A stretch of 30,525 nt of DNA from an uncultured Lachnospiraceae bacterium (GTDB lineage: Bacteria; Bacillota; Clostridia; Lachnospirales; Lachnospiraceae). Every line of letters starts with the position of its first letter. The first letter of the stretch is position 1. Below the pieces are notes generated by a model, which did no database searches, was not told the DNA's origin, and saw only the letters and a list, made by a program, of their open reading frames with translations. The DNA lies in the NCBI GenBank assembly GCA_910577825.1, contig CAJTOK010000045.1, positions 1 to 30,525 of the forward strand, in the 5' to 3' direction. Shown here in pieces: positions 20,507 through 28,076 of the stretch. A program made the translations under genes and the position numbers.

Positions 20507-21988
20507 ATGCCAGACACAATAAAAGAAGTATGTGCTTATATAAGGGTAAGTACCCATATGCAGGAAGAGCTTTCACCAGAAGCACAGATACGCCTTCTTA
20601 AAGACTATGCCTCTGCTAATAACATGATTATTACACAGGTATACCAGGACTTAGGTATTTCTGGCACTAAAGCATTAAAACGTCCAGGTTTCCAGTCAAT
20701 GATAGCTGACTGCAAATCAAAGGAACATCCTTATGATGCGGTTCTTGTATGGAAATTCAGCAGGTTTGCACGTAACCAGGAAGAAAGCATTGTTTACAAA
20801 TCATTACTAAAAAAAGAAAACGTTGATGTTGTAAGTGTATCTGAACCGCTTCCTGACGGTTTTATCGGTTCACTTGTAGAACGTATATTTGAATGGATGG
20901 ACGAATACTATTCCATACGCCTTTCTGGTGAAGTAAAGCGTGGAATGGCACAGAAAGCATTACAGGGCGGCTACCAGGGCCGTATGCCTCTTGGCTACCA
21001 TAAAGAAGGTTCTGGTGTTCCTTTGGTTATAGAAAGTGAAGCCCTGCTTGTAAAAAGAATTTTTAAAATGTATATAGAGAAAAATGGAAACCCATCTGAT
21101 ATTGCAATAACCCTTAATAAAGAAGGCATACACAATAAACAGGGTCATATTTTTGATGCCAAAAAAATAAATTATATAATAACCAACCCATTCTATATTG
21201 GCAAAGTACGCTGGAACTATTATAATTCTTCTTCAAAATCTTTTAATACAGATGATGAGATTATAATAGCAGATGGGAAACATGAACCCATTATAGATAT
21301 GGATACCTGGGAAAAAGCACAGACATTATATAAAATAAATAAAGAAAAATATAAACTCCGTGGCAGGAGGCGTGGAAATGCAGGCATGAAACACTGGCTC
21401 TCTGGAATATTAAGATGTAGTGAATGTGGTGGTCCTATGACTTATGGAAAAAATACTGGCAGGAACGTAAGTGTCCCCTTCTTCCAGTGTTCAAGGCGTT
21501 CACATGGAAGATGTACAACAAGCTCCTACATAAATGCAGTTAAAGCAGAGAAAACAGCCCTTGACGCATTGAAAGAAATTACCTCTGGAAAAAGAATAAA
21601 CTACAGAAAACCTGAAATAAACTCAAATAATAGTGAAACAACAAACCTTATACGCCTTGAAATTACAAAGCTTGATGCCAGGGAAAAAAGAATAAAAGAA
21701 GCATACATTAATGGAATTGATTCTATAGAAGAATATAAAGAAAATAAACTTGCCTTACAAAAACAACGCAGCTTTTTAAATTCACAGCTTGAAAAAGCAA
21801 CATCTTATATACAGGATATCAAACCATCAGATTATGAAGAAAGCATACGTAAATCACTTGGCAATGCTATTAAAATGATAGAAACTACACCTGATGCCTA
21901 TATAGATATAGGTGCGGCACTTAACGAGCATGTTTCCAGAATAGTTTATAACAAAAAAGAAGACCATATGACATTTTACTTATATTAA
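20507..21988 (+). CDS. Large serine recombinase (element integrase)
   Basis: A 493-aa site-specific recombinase. The resolvase domain opens with VCAYIRVSTHMQEELSPEAQ (catalytic Ser at residue ~15) and contains YDAVLVWKFSRFARNQEES with the active-site Arg residues. The recombinase domain (GGYQGRMPLGYHKEG, PSDIAITLNKEGI) follows, then a zinc ribbon (CSECGGPM...CSRRSHGRC) and a C-terminal coiled coil (NKLALQKQRSFLNSQLEKA). Start at 20507 with GAGGT 8 bases upstream. It sits at the right end of the element and should drive integration and excision. An upstream in-frame start at 20435 would add the YoeB remnant to its N-terminus. Confidence 0.93.
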   Translation: MPDTIKEVCAYIRVSTHMQEELSPEAQIRLLKDYASANNMIITQVYQDLGISGTKALKRPGFQSMIADCKSKEHPYDAVLVWKFSRFARNQEESIVYKSLLKKENVDVVSVSEPLPDGFIGSLVERIFEWMDEYYSIRLSGEVKRGMAQKALQGGYQGRMPLGYHKEGSGVPLVIESEALLVKRIFKMYIEKNGNPSDIAITLNKEGIHNKQGHIFDAKKINYIITNPFYIGKVRWNYYNSSSKSFNTDDEIIIADGKHEPIIDMDTWEKAQTLYKINKEKYKLRGRRRGNAGMKHWLSGILRCSECGGPMTYGKNTGRNVSVPFFQCSRRSHGRCTTSSYINAVKAEKTALDALKEITSGKRINYRKPEINSNNSETTNLIRLEITKLDAREKRIKEAYINGIDSIEEYKENKLALQKQRSFLNSQLEKATSYIQDIKPSDYEESIRKSLGNAIKMIETTPDAYIDIGAALNEHVSRIVYNKKEDHMTFYLY

Positions 21989-22022
21989 ACATTTTTATTT
22001 ACTGCGTTATAATCTTTACATA
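21989..22022. other. Probable right attachment-site zone of the element
   Basis: The recombinase ends at 21988 and host-like deacetylase coding starts by about 22014-22023. The crossover should lie here, but the left junction is outside the window so no core can be read. Confidence 0.4.
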
Positions 22023-22169
22023 TTCAGGCCGCCTTATGGTGATTACAACGATAATCTTATAAATGTAGTTAAGGAATGTGGCTATAATGCAATCCAGTGG
22101 GATGTTGATACATACGCAACAGATGGAAAGAGAGGCATTCCTGCCTCTCCCTTTTTCTTTATATATTAA
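22014..22169 (+). pseudogene. Polysaccharide deacetylase fragment
   Basis: An open stretch reads FRPPYGDYNDNLINVVKECG then YNAIQWDVDT, which are the RPPYG and WDVD motifs of the NodB/CE4 deacetylase fold. The N-terminal half, including the first metal-binding motif, is absent, and after WDVDT the frame runs into terminator sequence. It is probably what remains of the gene at the integration site. Confidence 0.75.
22130..22158. terminator. Terminator between the element and the response regulator
   Basis: GAGAGGCA (22130-22137) pairs with TGCCTCTC (22142-22149) around TTCC, followed on the plus strand by CCTTTTTCTTT. It can also serve the leftward response regulator gene ending at 22172. Confidence 0.75.
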
Positions 22170-22171
22170 AA

Positions 22172-22855
22172 TCAGACTTCAAATTTATATCCCATGCCCC
22201 ATATTGTCTTTATATATGCCCCTTTACTGCCCAGTTTGCTTCTAAGCTTCTTTACATGGGTATCTATAGTCCGTGCGTCCCCAAAATAATCATAGTTCCA
22301 TACATTATTTAATATACGTTCCCTTGACAGTGCAACCCCCTGGTTTGTAATAAAATATGCGAGAAGTTCAAATTCTTTATAACTTAAATCCACAACTTCA
22401 CCATCAATCCTTACTTCATGTGCAGACTGGTTAAGCACAATGCCGCCTGCTTCAATGCCGCTTTCTTCTAATACATTAGTCCTGCGCAGTATTGCTTCTA
22501 CCCTTGCCACAAGTATTTTAGGGCTGAATGGCTTGGAAATATATTCATCAACCCCAAGGTTAAAACCCAGAAGTTCATCTTTCTCATCACTCTTTGCTGT
22601 AAGCATAATAATTGGCACTTGTGAATACTTCCTGATTTCACGGCATACAGCCCAGCCGTCCATTTTGGGCATCATTACATCAAGTATAATAAGTGCAATA
22701 TCCTTATTATCATAAAATATGTCGACTGCCTGTTCCCCGTCCCCGGCTTCTATTACATTAAAATTCTTCTTTATTAAAAAATCCTTTACAAGTTTCCTCA
22801 TCCTGGTTTCATCATCAACCACCAGTATTTTTAAATTTTCCATACTAACAGCCAT
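22172..22855 (-). CDS. OmpR/PhoB-type response regulator
   Basis: A 227-aa two-domain regulator. The receiver has the acidic pair VVDDE (residues ~13-17), phospho-acceptor Asp in IILDVMMPKMDGW (~58), Thr/Ala in MLTAKS and Lys in SKPFSP. The C-terminal winged helix ends ARTIDTHVKKLRSKLG...IKTIWGMGYKFEV. No sensor kinase is seen beside it, so it may be an orphan or its partner is elsewhere. The start is uncertain: MAVSM at 22855 or MENLK at 22843; neither has an ideal SD. Confidence 0.92.
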   Translation of the reverse strand: MAVSMENLKILVVDDETRMRKLVKDFLIKKNFNVIEAGDGEQAVDIFYDNKDIALIILDVMMPKMDGWAVCREIRKYSQVPIIMLTAKSDEKDELLGFNLGVDEYISKPFSPKILVARVEAILRRTNVLEESGIEAGGIVLNQSAHEVRIDGEVVDLSYKEFELLAYFITNQGVALSRERILNNVWNYDYFGDARTIDTHVKKLRSKLGSKGAYIKTIWGMGYKFEV

Positions 22856-22948
22856 GCCTTTCTTTGAAATTATAATGTATGCGGCCCGTAAATATTTTCT
22901 AATAATATTTTAACCGGTAAATATGTAAAATGTGTGTTCTGTATATTT

Positions 22949-23539
22949 TTACTGGTTCTTTAGTGCTTTTTCCCTTTCATTAAGTTCCCTTTCCTTTTCC
23001 TTAAGCTGGTTGCTCCACTCCTGGTATTTATCTACCAGTTCATCTTCCATCCCAGCCTTATAATCAGTAAAATAAGTAAAAACTGAATACTTGCTGTTAT
23101 AAGTTATAAACATCATAGCACCTATAATTAATATAAGAAAGGCTATTACCATATTACGTATAATCCTTCCTGCACGTTCATTCTCGTAAGCAAGTTTATA
23201 CTTTTCTGCCATGCCTGCTGCTATACTGTTATCTGCCTGTTTAACCCTGCTGCCCCCGGCTGCAGGTACTGGCACCGGCTGTATTGTATCATCTGCCACA
23301 ATACCTGAATTAATAAGGCTTTTCCGCATATTCTTTACAAATTCAAGTCCAAGGACAGTCTGGAACGATTTCTTCTCAACTGATTTATTGTAAACTTTAA
23401 GTACAGATTTCATATCTGCCATATTAGTATTGGCAACAATATATGATATGGTTTCCTTCTCTTTCGCTGCCCTTTCATAATCCGCTTTATTTGAAAAAGA
23501 ATAATCACCTATGGTATATTTACTGTTGTTTTTATCCAT
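22949..23539 (-). CDS. Membrane-anchored coiled-coil protein, 196 aa
   Basis: No named family. An N-terminal helical part (YSFSNKADYERAAKEKETISYI) is followed by a Pro/Gly linker, one membrane helix (IIRNMVIAFLILIIGAMMFI, ~residues 128-147) and a C-terminal coiled coil (QEWSNQLKEKERELNEREKA). SD AAAGGGGTGG lies upstream of the ATG. It is in line with the FKBP-like gene, 51 bp downstream of its end, so they may form one host operon. Confidence 0.7.
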   Translation of the reverse strand: MDKNNSKYTIGDYSFSNKADYERAAKEKETISYIVANTNMADMKSVLKVYNKSVEKKSFQTVLGLEFVKNMRKSLINSGIVADDTIQPVPVPAAGGSRVKQADNSIAAGMAEKYKLAYENERAGRIIRNMVIAFLILIIGAMMFITYNSKYSVFTYFTDYKAGMEDELVDKYQEWSNQLKEKERELNEREKALKNQ

Positions 23540-23590
23540 AAATATCCACCCCTTTCCACAAAATGCAGGTATTTGCGGTTCTTGCCCTGC

Positions 23591-24691
23591 TTACACGCCA
23601 GTATCAAATGAAAGATTCTCTGCCAGCCATTTTTTAACCGTCCTCATAAGCACTTCGTCCTTTAAAGCCTGTTCATTGTCTTTCTCATAATCTTCTTTTG
23701 AAGAATATTCATCCTGGTTATAAGAATACTCCTCATCTACAACTTCATTATACTCTTCCTCTGTATATGTTATTTTTTCAAGGTCTGCCAGTGCCTGTGC
23801 AGCAAGATTCTCTTTAACTGTATCCTGTGCAAGTTCTTCAAGGTCAGTTTCCTTAAAATCCTCCTCTGAATCATACCCGAACTGCCCAAATACTTCTTCT
23901 TTGCTGCATCCATATACAACAGCCATATCATAATACCCCTGTAAAACCATTTTCCTTGCCTCTTCCATCATATCCCTGGGGTATTCCTTTATTTTGCATA
24001 TATCAAGGAAATCTGTCCATGCAAAATCCCCTTTGTCTGCTTCATTTTCCTTTAAAAGCTTCTGGCGCAGGTATTCATTATACTCATCTGTTGTATTATA
24101 TTCTGATACTGACTGTACAAAGTCATCATTATATTCTGGTATAATGGAATCACCACAAATATATTCAACTTTTACTTTAAACTGCACATCATGCCCGTCT
24201 ATAGATTTATTGCCATATGTCCCCATAGGCACAGGTATTGTAAACTCTGCTGTTTTGCCTGTTTTTGCCCCTGTTAATGCCTCCTCAAAACCACTTGGCC
24301 AGTCCCCTGAACCAATAATTACATAATCATTCGCACATGTATCATCTGCCCTTCTTCCATTAACATAACCAACAATATCTGCATAAACCATATCACCATC
24401 TGCAACAGTGCCATCCAGCTGTTCATAAATTGTATTCTGTTCCCTTAAATCATCAATTTCTGCATCTATATCATCCTGGGTAACAGCTATTGATACATTA
24501 AGTGACTTATAATCCCCGACTTCTATATATTTGTTTACATTATACTTGCTGCCTGTCATATCTGTAATCTTTTCTTTTACAGAAGGTGCCATAAGCCCTG
24601 CTGCCACTCCTGCCAGAAATAATCCAGCACATACTGCCACTATTATAATTATATTTTTCATGTTCTTAGGACTGCTGCCTGTTCTGTCCAT
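23591..24691 (-). CDS. Membrane-anchored FKBP/trigger-factor-like peptidyl-prolyl isomerase
   Basis: A 366-aa protein. One N-terminal membrane helix (NIIIIVAVCAGLFLAGVAAG, ~residues 12-32) is followed by an extracytoplasmic part with a trigger-factor-like linker (LNVSIAVTQDDIDAEIDDLREQN), an FKBP domain (VADGDMVYADIVGYVNGRRADDTCANDYVIIGSGDWPSGFEEALTGAK) and a long acidic helical C-terminal part like the trigger-factor chaperone arm. It likely assists folding of secreted proteins. SD AGGAGG lies 8 bases before the ATG. It is followed by the coiled-coil membrane protein and preceded by the HAD gene on the same strand. Confidence 0.85.
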   Translation of the reverse strand: MDRTGSSPKNMKNIIIIVAVCAGLFLAGVAAGLMAPSVKEKITDMTGSKYNVNKYIEVGDYKSLNVSIAVTQDDIDAEIDDLREQNTIYEQLDGTVADGDMVYADIVGYVNGRRADDTCANDYVIIGSGDWPSGFEEALTGAKTGKTAEFTIPVPMGTYGNKSIDGHDVQFKVKVEYICGDSIIPEYNDDFVQSVSEYNTTDEYNEYLRQKLLKENEADKGDFAWTDFLDICKIKEYPRDMMEEARKMVLQGYYDMAVVYGCSKEEVFGQFGYDSEEDFKETDLEELAQDTVKENLAAQALADLEKITYTEEEYNEVVDEEYSYNQDEYSSKEDYEKDNEQALKDEVLMRTVKKWLAENLSFDTGV

Positions 24692-24726
24692 AATAATCCT
24701 CCTTATTATATTTATAATTTATAAAA

Positions 24727-25380
24727 TTATAACAATAAACCAGTAATCCCGCTCACTGTATCTATTATATAATCTGCACCTGCTTCTTCCAGTTCACCTT
24801 TTCTTGCAAATCCGTAATAAACCCCTGCTGATGCAATTCCACATTTCTTTGCACCAATTATATCATACTTTCTGTCACCTATCATTATAATATCTGGTTT
24901 ATCCTTGCCAGACAGGCCAAACCTTGAAATACTTTCTTCTATAATAATCTCCTTATCATTACGGCTTCCATCAGGGACACCTCCTGTAATTTTATCAAAA
25001 TACCCTGCAAGGTTAAAATGCTCCAAAATCCTTATAGCATACTCTTCTGGCTTAGAGGTGGCAAGCCCTGTCACCTTGCCATTCTCTTTTAAAATTTTAA
25101 GCACTTCTTCTATTCCATCATACGGCTTGTTCTCAAAAAGCCCTGTTACACTGTATTTTTCACGGTATATAGCAGCGGCTTCTAAAGCTTCTTTATATTC
25201 CATGCCTGCAATCTCCTGGAAACCTTTATAAAGAGGCGGGCCGATATACCTGTATAATTCCTTGTATGATGGTATATCATGCCCCATTTTCCCAAGTGCA
25301 TAAATAATACAATTAATAATCCCCTCACTGGAATCAGTAATAGTGCCATCCAAATCAAATAATATATATTTCCATGACAT
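24727..25380 (-). CDS. HAD-family phosphatase (Gph/PpaX-type)
   Basis: A 217-aa protein with HAD motif I FDLDGTITDS (residues ~8-17), a helical cap, motif II TGLATSKPEE (~102) and motif IV IMIGDRKYDIIGAKKCG. The layout matches phosphoglycolate or pyrophosphate phosphatases; the substrate is not certain. SD AAAGGA lies 9 bases before the ATG. It lies 35 bp upstream of the FKBP-like gene and may be co-transcribed. Confidence 0.9.
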   Translation of the reverse strand: MSWKYILFDLDGTITDSSEGIINCIIYALGKMGHDIPSYKELYRYIGPPLYKGFQEIAGMEYKEALEAAAIYREKYSVTGLFENKPYDGIEEVLKILKENGKVTGLATSKPEEYAIRILEHFNLAGYFDKITGGVPDGSRNDKEIIIEESISRFGLSGKDKPDIIMIGDRKYDIIGAKKCGIASAGVYYGFARKGELEEAGADYIIDTVSGITGLLL

Positions 25381-25401
25381 AATATATGTTCCTTTCTTAT
25401 C

Positions 25402-25431
25402 TTAACATAGTATAAAGAATTATGCTATAAT
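25402..25431 (+). promoter_or_regulatory. Sigma-A-type promoter reading rightward
   Basis: TTAACA (25402-25407), 18-bp spacer and perfect TATAAT (25426-25431). It overlaps the leftward leader of the HAD gene. A transcript starting near 25438 would pass the three hairpins at 25464-25545. Confidence 0.5.
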
Positions 25432-25462
25432 ATAGTTTATCCATTTATGCTATAAAAACAAA

Positions 25463-25546
25463 AAGAGCCCGGGAAGGCTCTTTCTGTCGGATAACTTACG
25501 TTATCCAGCGTATAATAGGGTGGGAGTAGAAAGTTTTCACTTTCTG
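25463..25546 (+). other. Three consecutive hairpins in the HAD-gdhA intergenic region
   Basis: AAGAGCC-cgggaa-GGCTCTT (about 25463-25482), GGATAAC-ttac-GTTATCC (25489-25506) and AGAAAGT-tttc-ACTTTCT (about 25527-25545). The first, followed by TCTG, could be a terminator. The set could be a small RNA or a small repeat element. Confidence 0.4.
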
Positions 25547-25739
25547 ATATAGATAGTAACAGTTAAATATGTCCAAAATATGTCCAAAATGTAAACAATC
25601 CGTTCATATTTCTCTTTCCTAATTTTATTAAGCCTGTAAGGACATTTTCTATTTTTTATTAAGCCACGGCGTGCTCCATACATCTGCTTCCATATATATA
25701 ACCTGCATCCCCAAAAAATGCAAAAATATAAAAAAAATA
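25547..25739. other. Intergenic stretch without a supported gene
   Basis: A tandem repeat AATATGTCC/AAAATATGTCC/AAAATG occurs near 25566-25590, otherwise AT-rich. No gene is supported on either strand. Confidence 0.5.
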
Positions 25740-25767
25740 TTGAATTATTGGAAATTTTGTGTAATAC
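25740..25767 (+). promoter_or_regulatory. Probable gdhA promoter
   Basis: TTGAAT (25740-25745), 16-bp spacer and TAATAC (25762-25767), about 80 bp upstream of the start. Confidence 0.5.
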
Positions 25768-25844
25768 TGTTAGAGATGGAATACAATTATACAATTCCAA
25801 TGAATACTAATAATTATATTTTAAACAGAAGGGGGTTTTTAGCA

Positions 25845-27197
25845 GTGGCGTTAAAAAACCAGTATTTAATTGACTTACTTGAAACAGTAAAAAAGAGGAA
25901 TGCAGGTGAACCAGAATTTATCCAGGCTGTAACAGAGGTTTTTGTATCTCTTGAACCAGTTGTAGAAAAAAGGCCTGACCTTGTAGAAGCAGGTGTTTTT
26001 GAGCGTATTGTAGAACCAGAAAGACAGATTATCTTCCGTGTACCTTGGGTTGATGACAATGGCAAAACACAGGTGAACAGGGGCTTCCGTATACAGTTTA
26101 ATTCTGCTATCGGGCCATACAAGGGAGGATTAAGGCTTCATCCTTCAGTATACAGTGGTATTATTAAGTTCCTTGGTTTTGAACAGATTTTTAAAAACAG
26201 CCTTACAACACTTCCTATAGGCGGCGGCAAGGGCGGTTCTGATTTCGACCCTAAAGGGAAAAGTGACGGGGAAGTTATGCGTTTCTGCCAGAGTTTTATG
26301 ACAGAACTTTACAGGCATATAGGGCCTGACTGTGATGTACCTGCTGGCGATATTGGTACAGGTGCACGTGAAATCGGCTATATGTTCGGGCAGTATAAGA
26401 GGTTACGCAATGAATGGTCAGGCGTACTTACAGGAAAGGGCCTTACATACGGCGGTTCACTCGCACGTACAGAGGCTACTGGTTTCGGTCTTTGCTATTT
26501 CACAGATGAAATGCTTAAAGCTAATGGCAAGAGTTTCAAAGACCAGGTTGTTGTTATCTCCGGTTCTGGAAACGTTGCTATCTATGCCACAAAGAAAGCA
26601 ACTGCACTCGGTGCAAAAGTAGTTGCACTTTCAGATTCCAATGGATATATCTATGACCCCGATGGAATTGACCTTCCTGTTGTACAGCAGATTAAGGAAG
26701 TTGAAAGAGGACGTATTAAGGAATATGTTGGCAGGACTTCACACAGCAATGCAACATATACTGAAGGCTGCTCTGGAATATGGACTATCAAGTGTGATAT
26801 TGCACTTCCTTGCGCTACACAGAATGAAATTGATGCAGAGAGTGCCAAAGCCCTTGCAGCAAATGGCTGCTATGCTGTAGCAGAGGGTGCTAATATGCCT
26901 TCTACTCCTGAAGCAATAGATGTCTATTTTGAAAATAAAATGCTTTATGGCCCTGCAAAGGCTGCAAATGCAGGCGGTGTTGCTACATCAGCACTTGAAA
27001 TGAGCCAGAACTCTGAAAGGCTTTCATGGACATTTGAAGAAGTTGATTCTAAACTCCATGACATTATGGTACAGATTTTCAAGTCATGTGATGAAGCTTC
27101 AAGGGAATATGATATGCCTGGCAATTATATGGCAGGTGCAAATATTGCAGGCTTCTTAAAAGTAGCAGAAGCTATGAAAGCACAGGGCTGTGTATAA
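25845..27197 (+). CDS. gdhA: NADP-specific glutamate dehydrogenase
   Basis: A 450-aa protein, full length for hexameric bacterial GDH. It converts 2-oxoglutarate, ammonia and NADPH to glutamate. The substrate domain has GPYKGGLRLHPSV and the catalytic-Lys segment LPIGGGKGGSDFDPKGKSD. The nucleotide domain has VVISGSGNVAIYATKKA and a C-terminal ANAGGVATSALEMSQNS. The start is GTG at 25845 (AGGGGG 9 bases upstream; the expected ALKNQYLIDLL follows). A longer in-frame ATG at 25800 has no SD. A terminator follows at 27233. Confidence 0.97.
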   Translation: MALKNQYLIDLLETVKKRNAGEPEFIQAVTEVFVSLEPVVEKRPDLVEAGVFERIVEPERQIIFRVPWVDDNGKTQVNRGFRIQFNSAIGPYKGGLRLHPSVYSGIIKFLGFEQIFKNSLTTLPIGGGKGGSDFDPKGKSDGEVMRFCQSFMTELYRHIGPDCDVPAGDIGTGAREIGYMFGQYKRLRNEWSGVLTGKGLTYGGSLARTEATGFGLCYFTDEMLKANGKSFKDQVVVISGSGNVAIYATKKATALGAKVVALSDSNGYIYDPDGIDLPVVQQIKEVERGRIKEYVGRTSHSNATYTEGCSGIWTIKCDIALPCATQNEIDAESAKALAANGCYAVAEGANMPSTPEAIDVYFENKMLYGPAKAANAGGVATSALEMSQNSERLSWTFEEVDSKLHDIMVQIFKSCDEASREYDMPGNYMAGANIAGFLKVAEAMKAQGCV

Positions 27198-27232
27198 ATA
27201 CAGGTTATTATAAAACCAGCAATACCAGGACT

Positions 27233-27286
27233 ATGCCAGCAGGGCATTTTACAGCCCCGTATGGTAAGCCCTGGCATTTTTATTTT
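27233..27286 (+). terminator. gdhA terminator
   Basis: ATGCCAG-(ca)-GGGC (27233-27245) pairs with GCCCTGGCAT (27268-27277), then TTTTTATTTT. It overlaps the stop of the converging gene by a few bases. Confidence 0.75.
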
Positions 27287-27990
27287 ATGCCAAATGTATT
27301 TTTTATCTTGCCTGTGGTGCTGTTAATAAATTCCCACATCCTGTTATATGATATATAGGCAGGTTCTTTTACATCTGTATGTTCCGTTTCAAAGAAATAA
27401 TTTAAAATCCACTGCCGGCTGTCTGTAAGCTCCTCTTCTGTTACCATCCCTTGTATTTCATATGGTTTTATTCCTGAAAGTGCATTATATATCCTTTTAA
27501 CCCCTTTATATCCGTTTATAAGCCGGAAATCTATTGCATCCACATCCCGGCTAAAATACCGGAATACTTCCATATCCTGCTCTGTAAGCCCTGTTACAGA
27601 AATATTTTCCATAAATTCAGGACGTATATTAATTACAAATAGTTCATCTGCCAGCATATGCACCCAGTAGCCAAGATAAAGGCTTTTCATATTATCTTCC
27701 CTAAAAGCCTTAAAACTGTTTTCCATAAAACCATTAAGCCTTTTATGGAATAATGCAAGATTTTCTTCTTTATGGAAATCCGCATCCTGTATACCATCCC
27801 TGAAATGTGTATGTTTCTTCATTTCCCTTATATAGCCCTTACGTGCCATAATCCCGTCAGGACAGATATTCCCTGCTATAAAATAATCCCTTATAAACTT
27901 AGTGCTGCCATATGGTGTAATAATTTCTGCCCCTTCCCATTCCTCCGACAGCATGTCCGCTATTACAAGATGTACTATTGTACCAGCCAT
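27280..27990 (-). CDS. Zinc-dependent phospholipase-C-like protein
   Basis: A 236-aa protein with His/Asp-rich motifs of the S1/P1-PLC (PF00882) type: MAGTIVHLVIADML, FIAGNICPDGIM, KHTHFRDG, FHKRLNGFMENS and YLGYWVHMLADELF. These residues bind the metal cluster in the family. No signal peptide is seen, so it is probably cytosolic, and its substrate is unknown. SD GAGGAGG lies 8 bases before the ATG. It converges on gdhA, whose terminator overlaps its stop. Confidence 0.75.
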   Translation of the reverse strand: MAGTIVHLVIADMLSEEWEGAEIITPYGSTKFIRDYFIAGNICPDGIMARKGYIREMKKHTHFRDGIQDADFHKEENLALFHKRLNGFMENSFKAFREDNMKSLYLGYWVHMLADELFVINIRPEFMENISVTGLTEQDMEVFRYFSRDVDAIDFRLINGYKGVKRIYNALSGIKPYEIQGMVTEEELTDSRQWILNYFFETEHTDVKEPAYISYNRMWEFINSTTGKIKNTFGIK

Positions 27991-28031
27991 TTTACGCCTC
28001 CTCTGCTAATCCATTTAAAAATATAATTAAA

Positions 28032-28053
28032 GCCGGGAAGAAACCCTCCCGGC
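28032..28053 (-). terminator. Terminator of the NlpC/P60 gene
   Basis: GCCGGGA and TCCCGGC (28032-28038 and 28047-28053) form a 7-bp GC-rich stem, followed on the minus strand by TTTAATTATATTTT. Confidence 0.75.
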
Positions 28054-28076
28054 ATAAATTTAAAATAATTATTATA

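Larger units (their letters stand above)
1..21990. mobile_element. Right part of an integrated phage-like element (prophage or ICE)
   Basis: A leftward replication operon (initiator, DnaC-like loader, ERF annealing protein, DUF1351, MT-A70 methyltransferase) and a rightward lysogeny/cargo region (several Cro/CI-like repressors, toxin-antitoxin genes, large serine recombinase) form a typical temperate-phage early region. The recombinase ends at 21988 and is followed at once by a truncated host-like polysaccharide deacetylase, so the right boundary lies near 21990-22015. The left boundary and structural genes are not in the window, so whether it is a complete phage cannot be judged. The right edge is inferred from gene content, not from a matched att pair. 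Confidence 0.8.

Noticed and set aside
25537..25800. Minus-strand frame upstream of gdhA
   Set aside because: AT-driven frame without SD or known motif, overlapping the gdhA promoter.
26332..26880. Alternative frames inside gdhA
   Set aside because: They are off-frame readings of a well-conserved enzyme.
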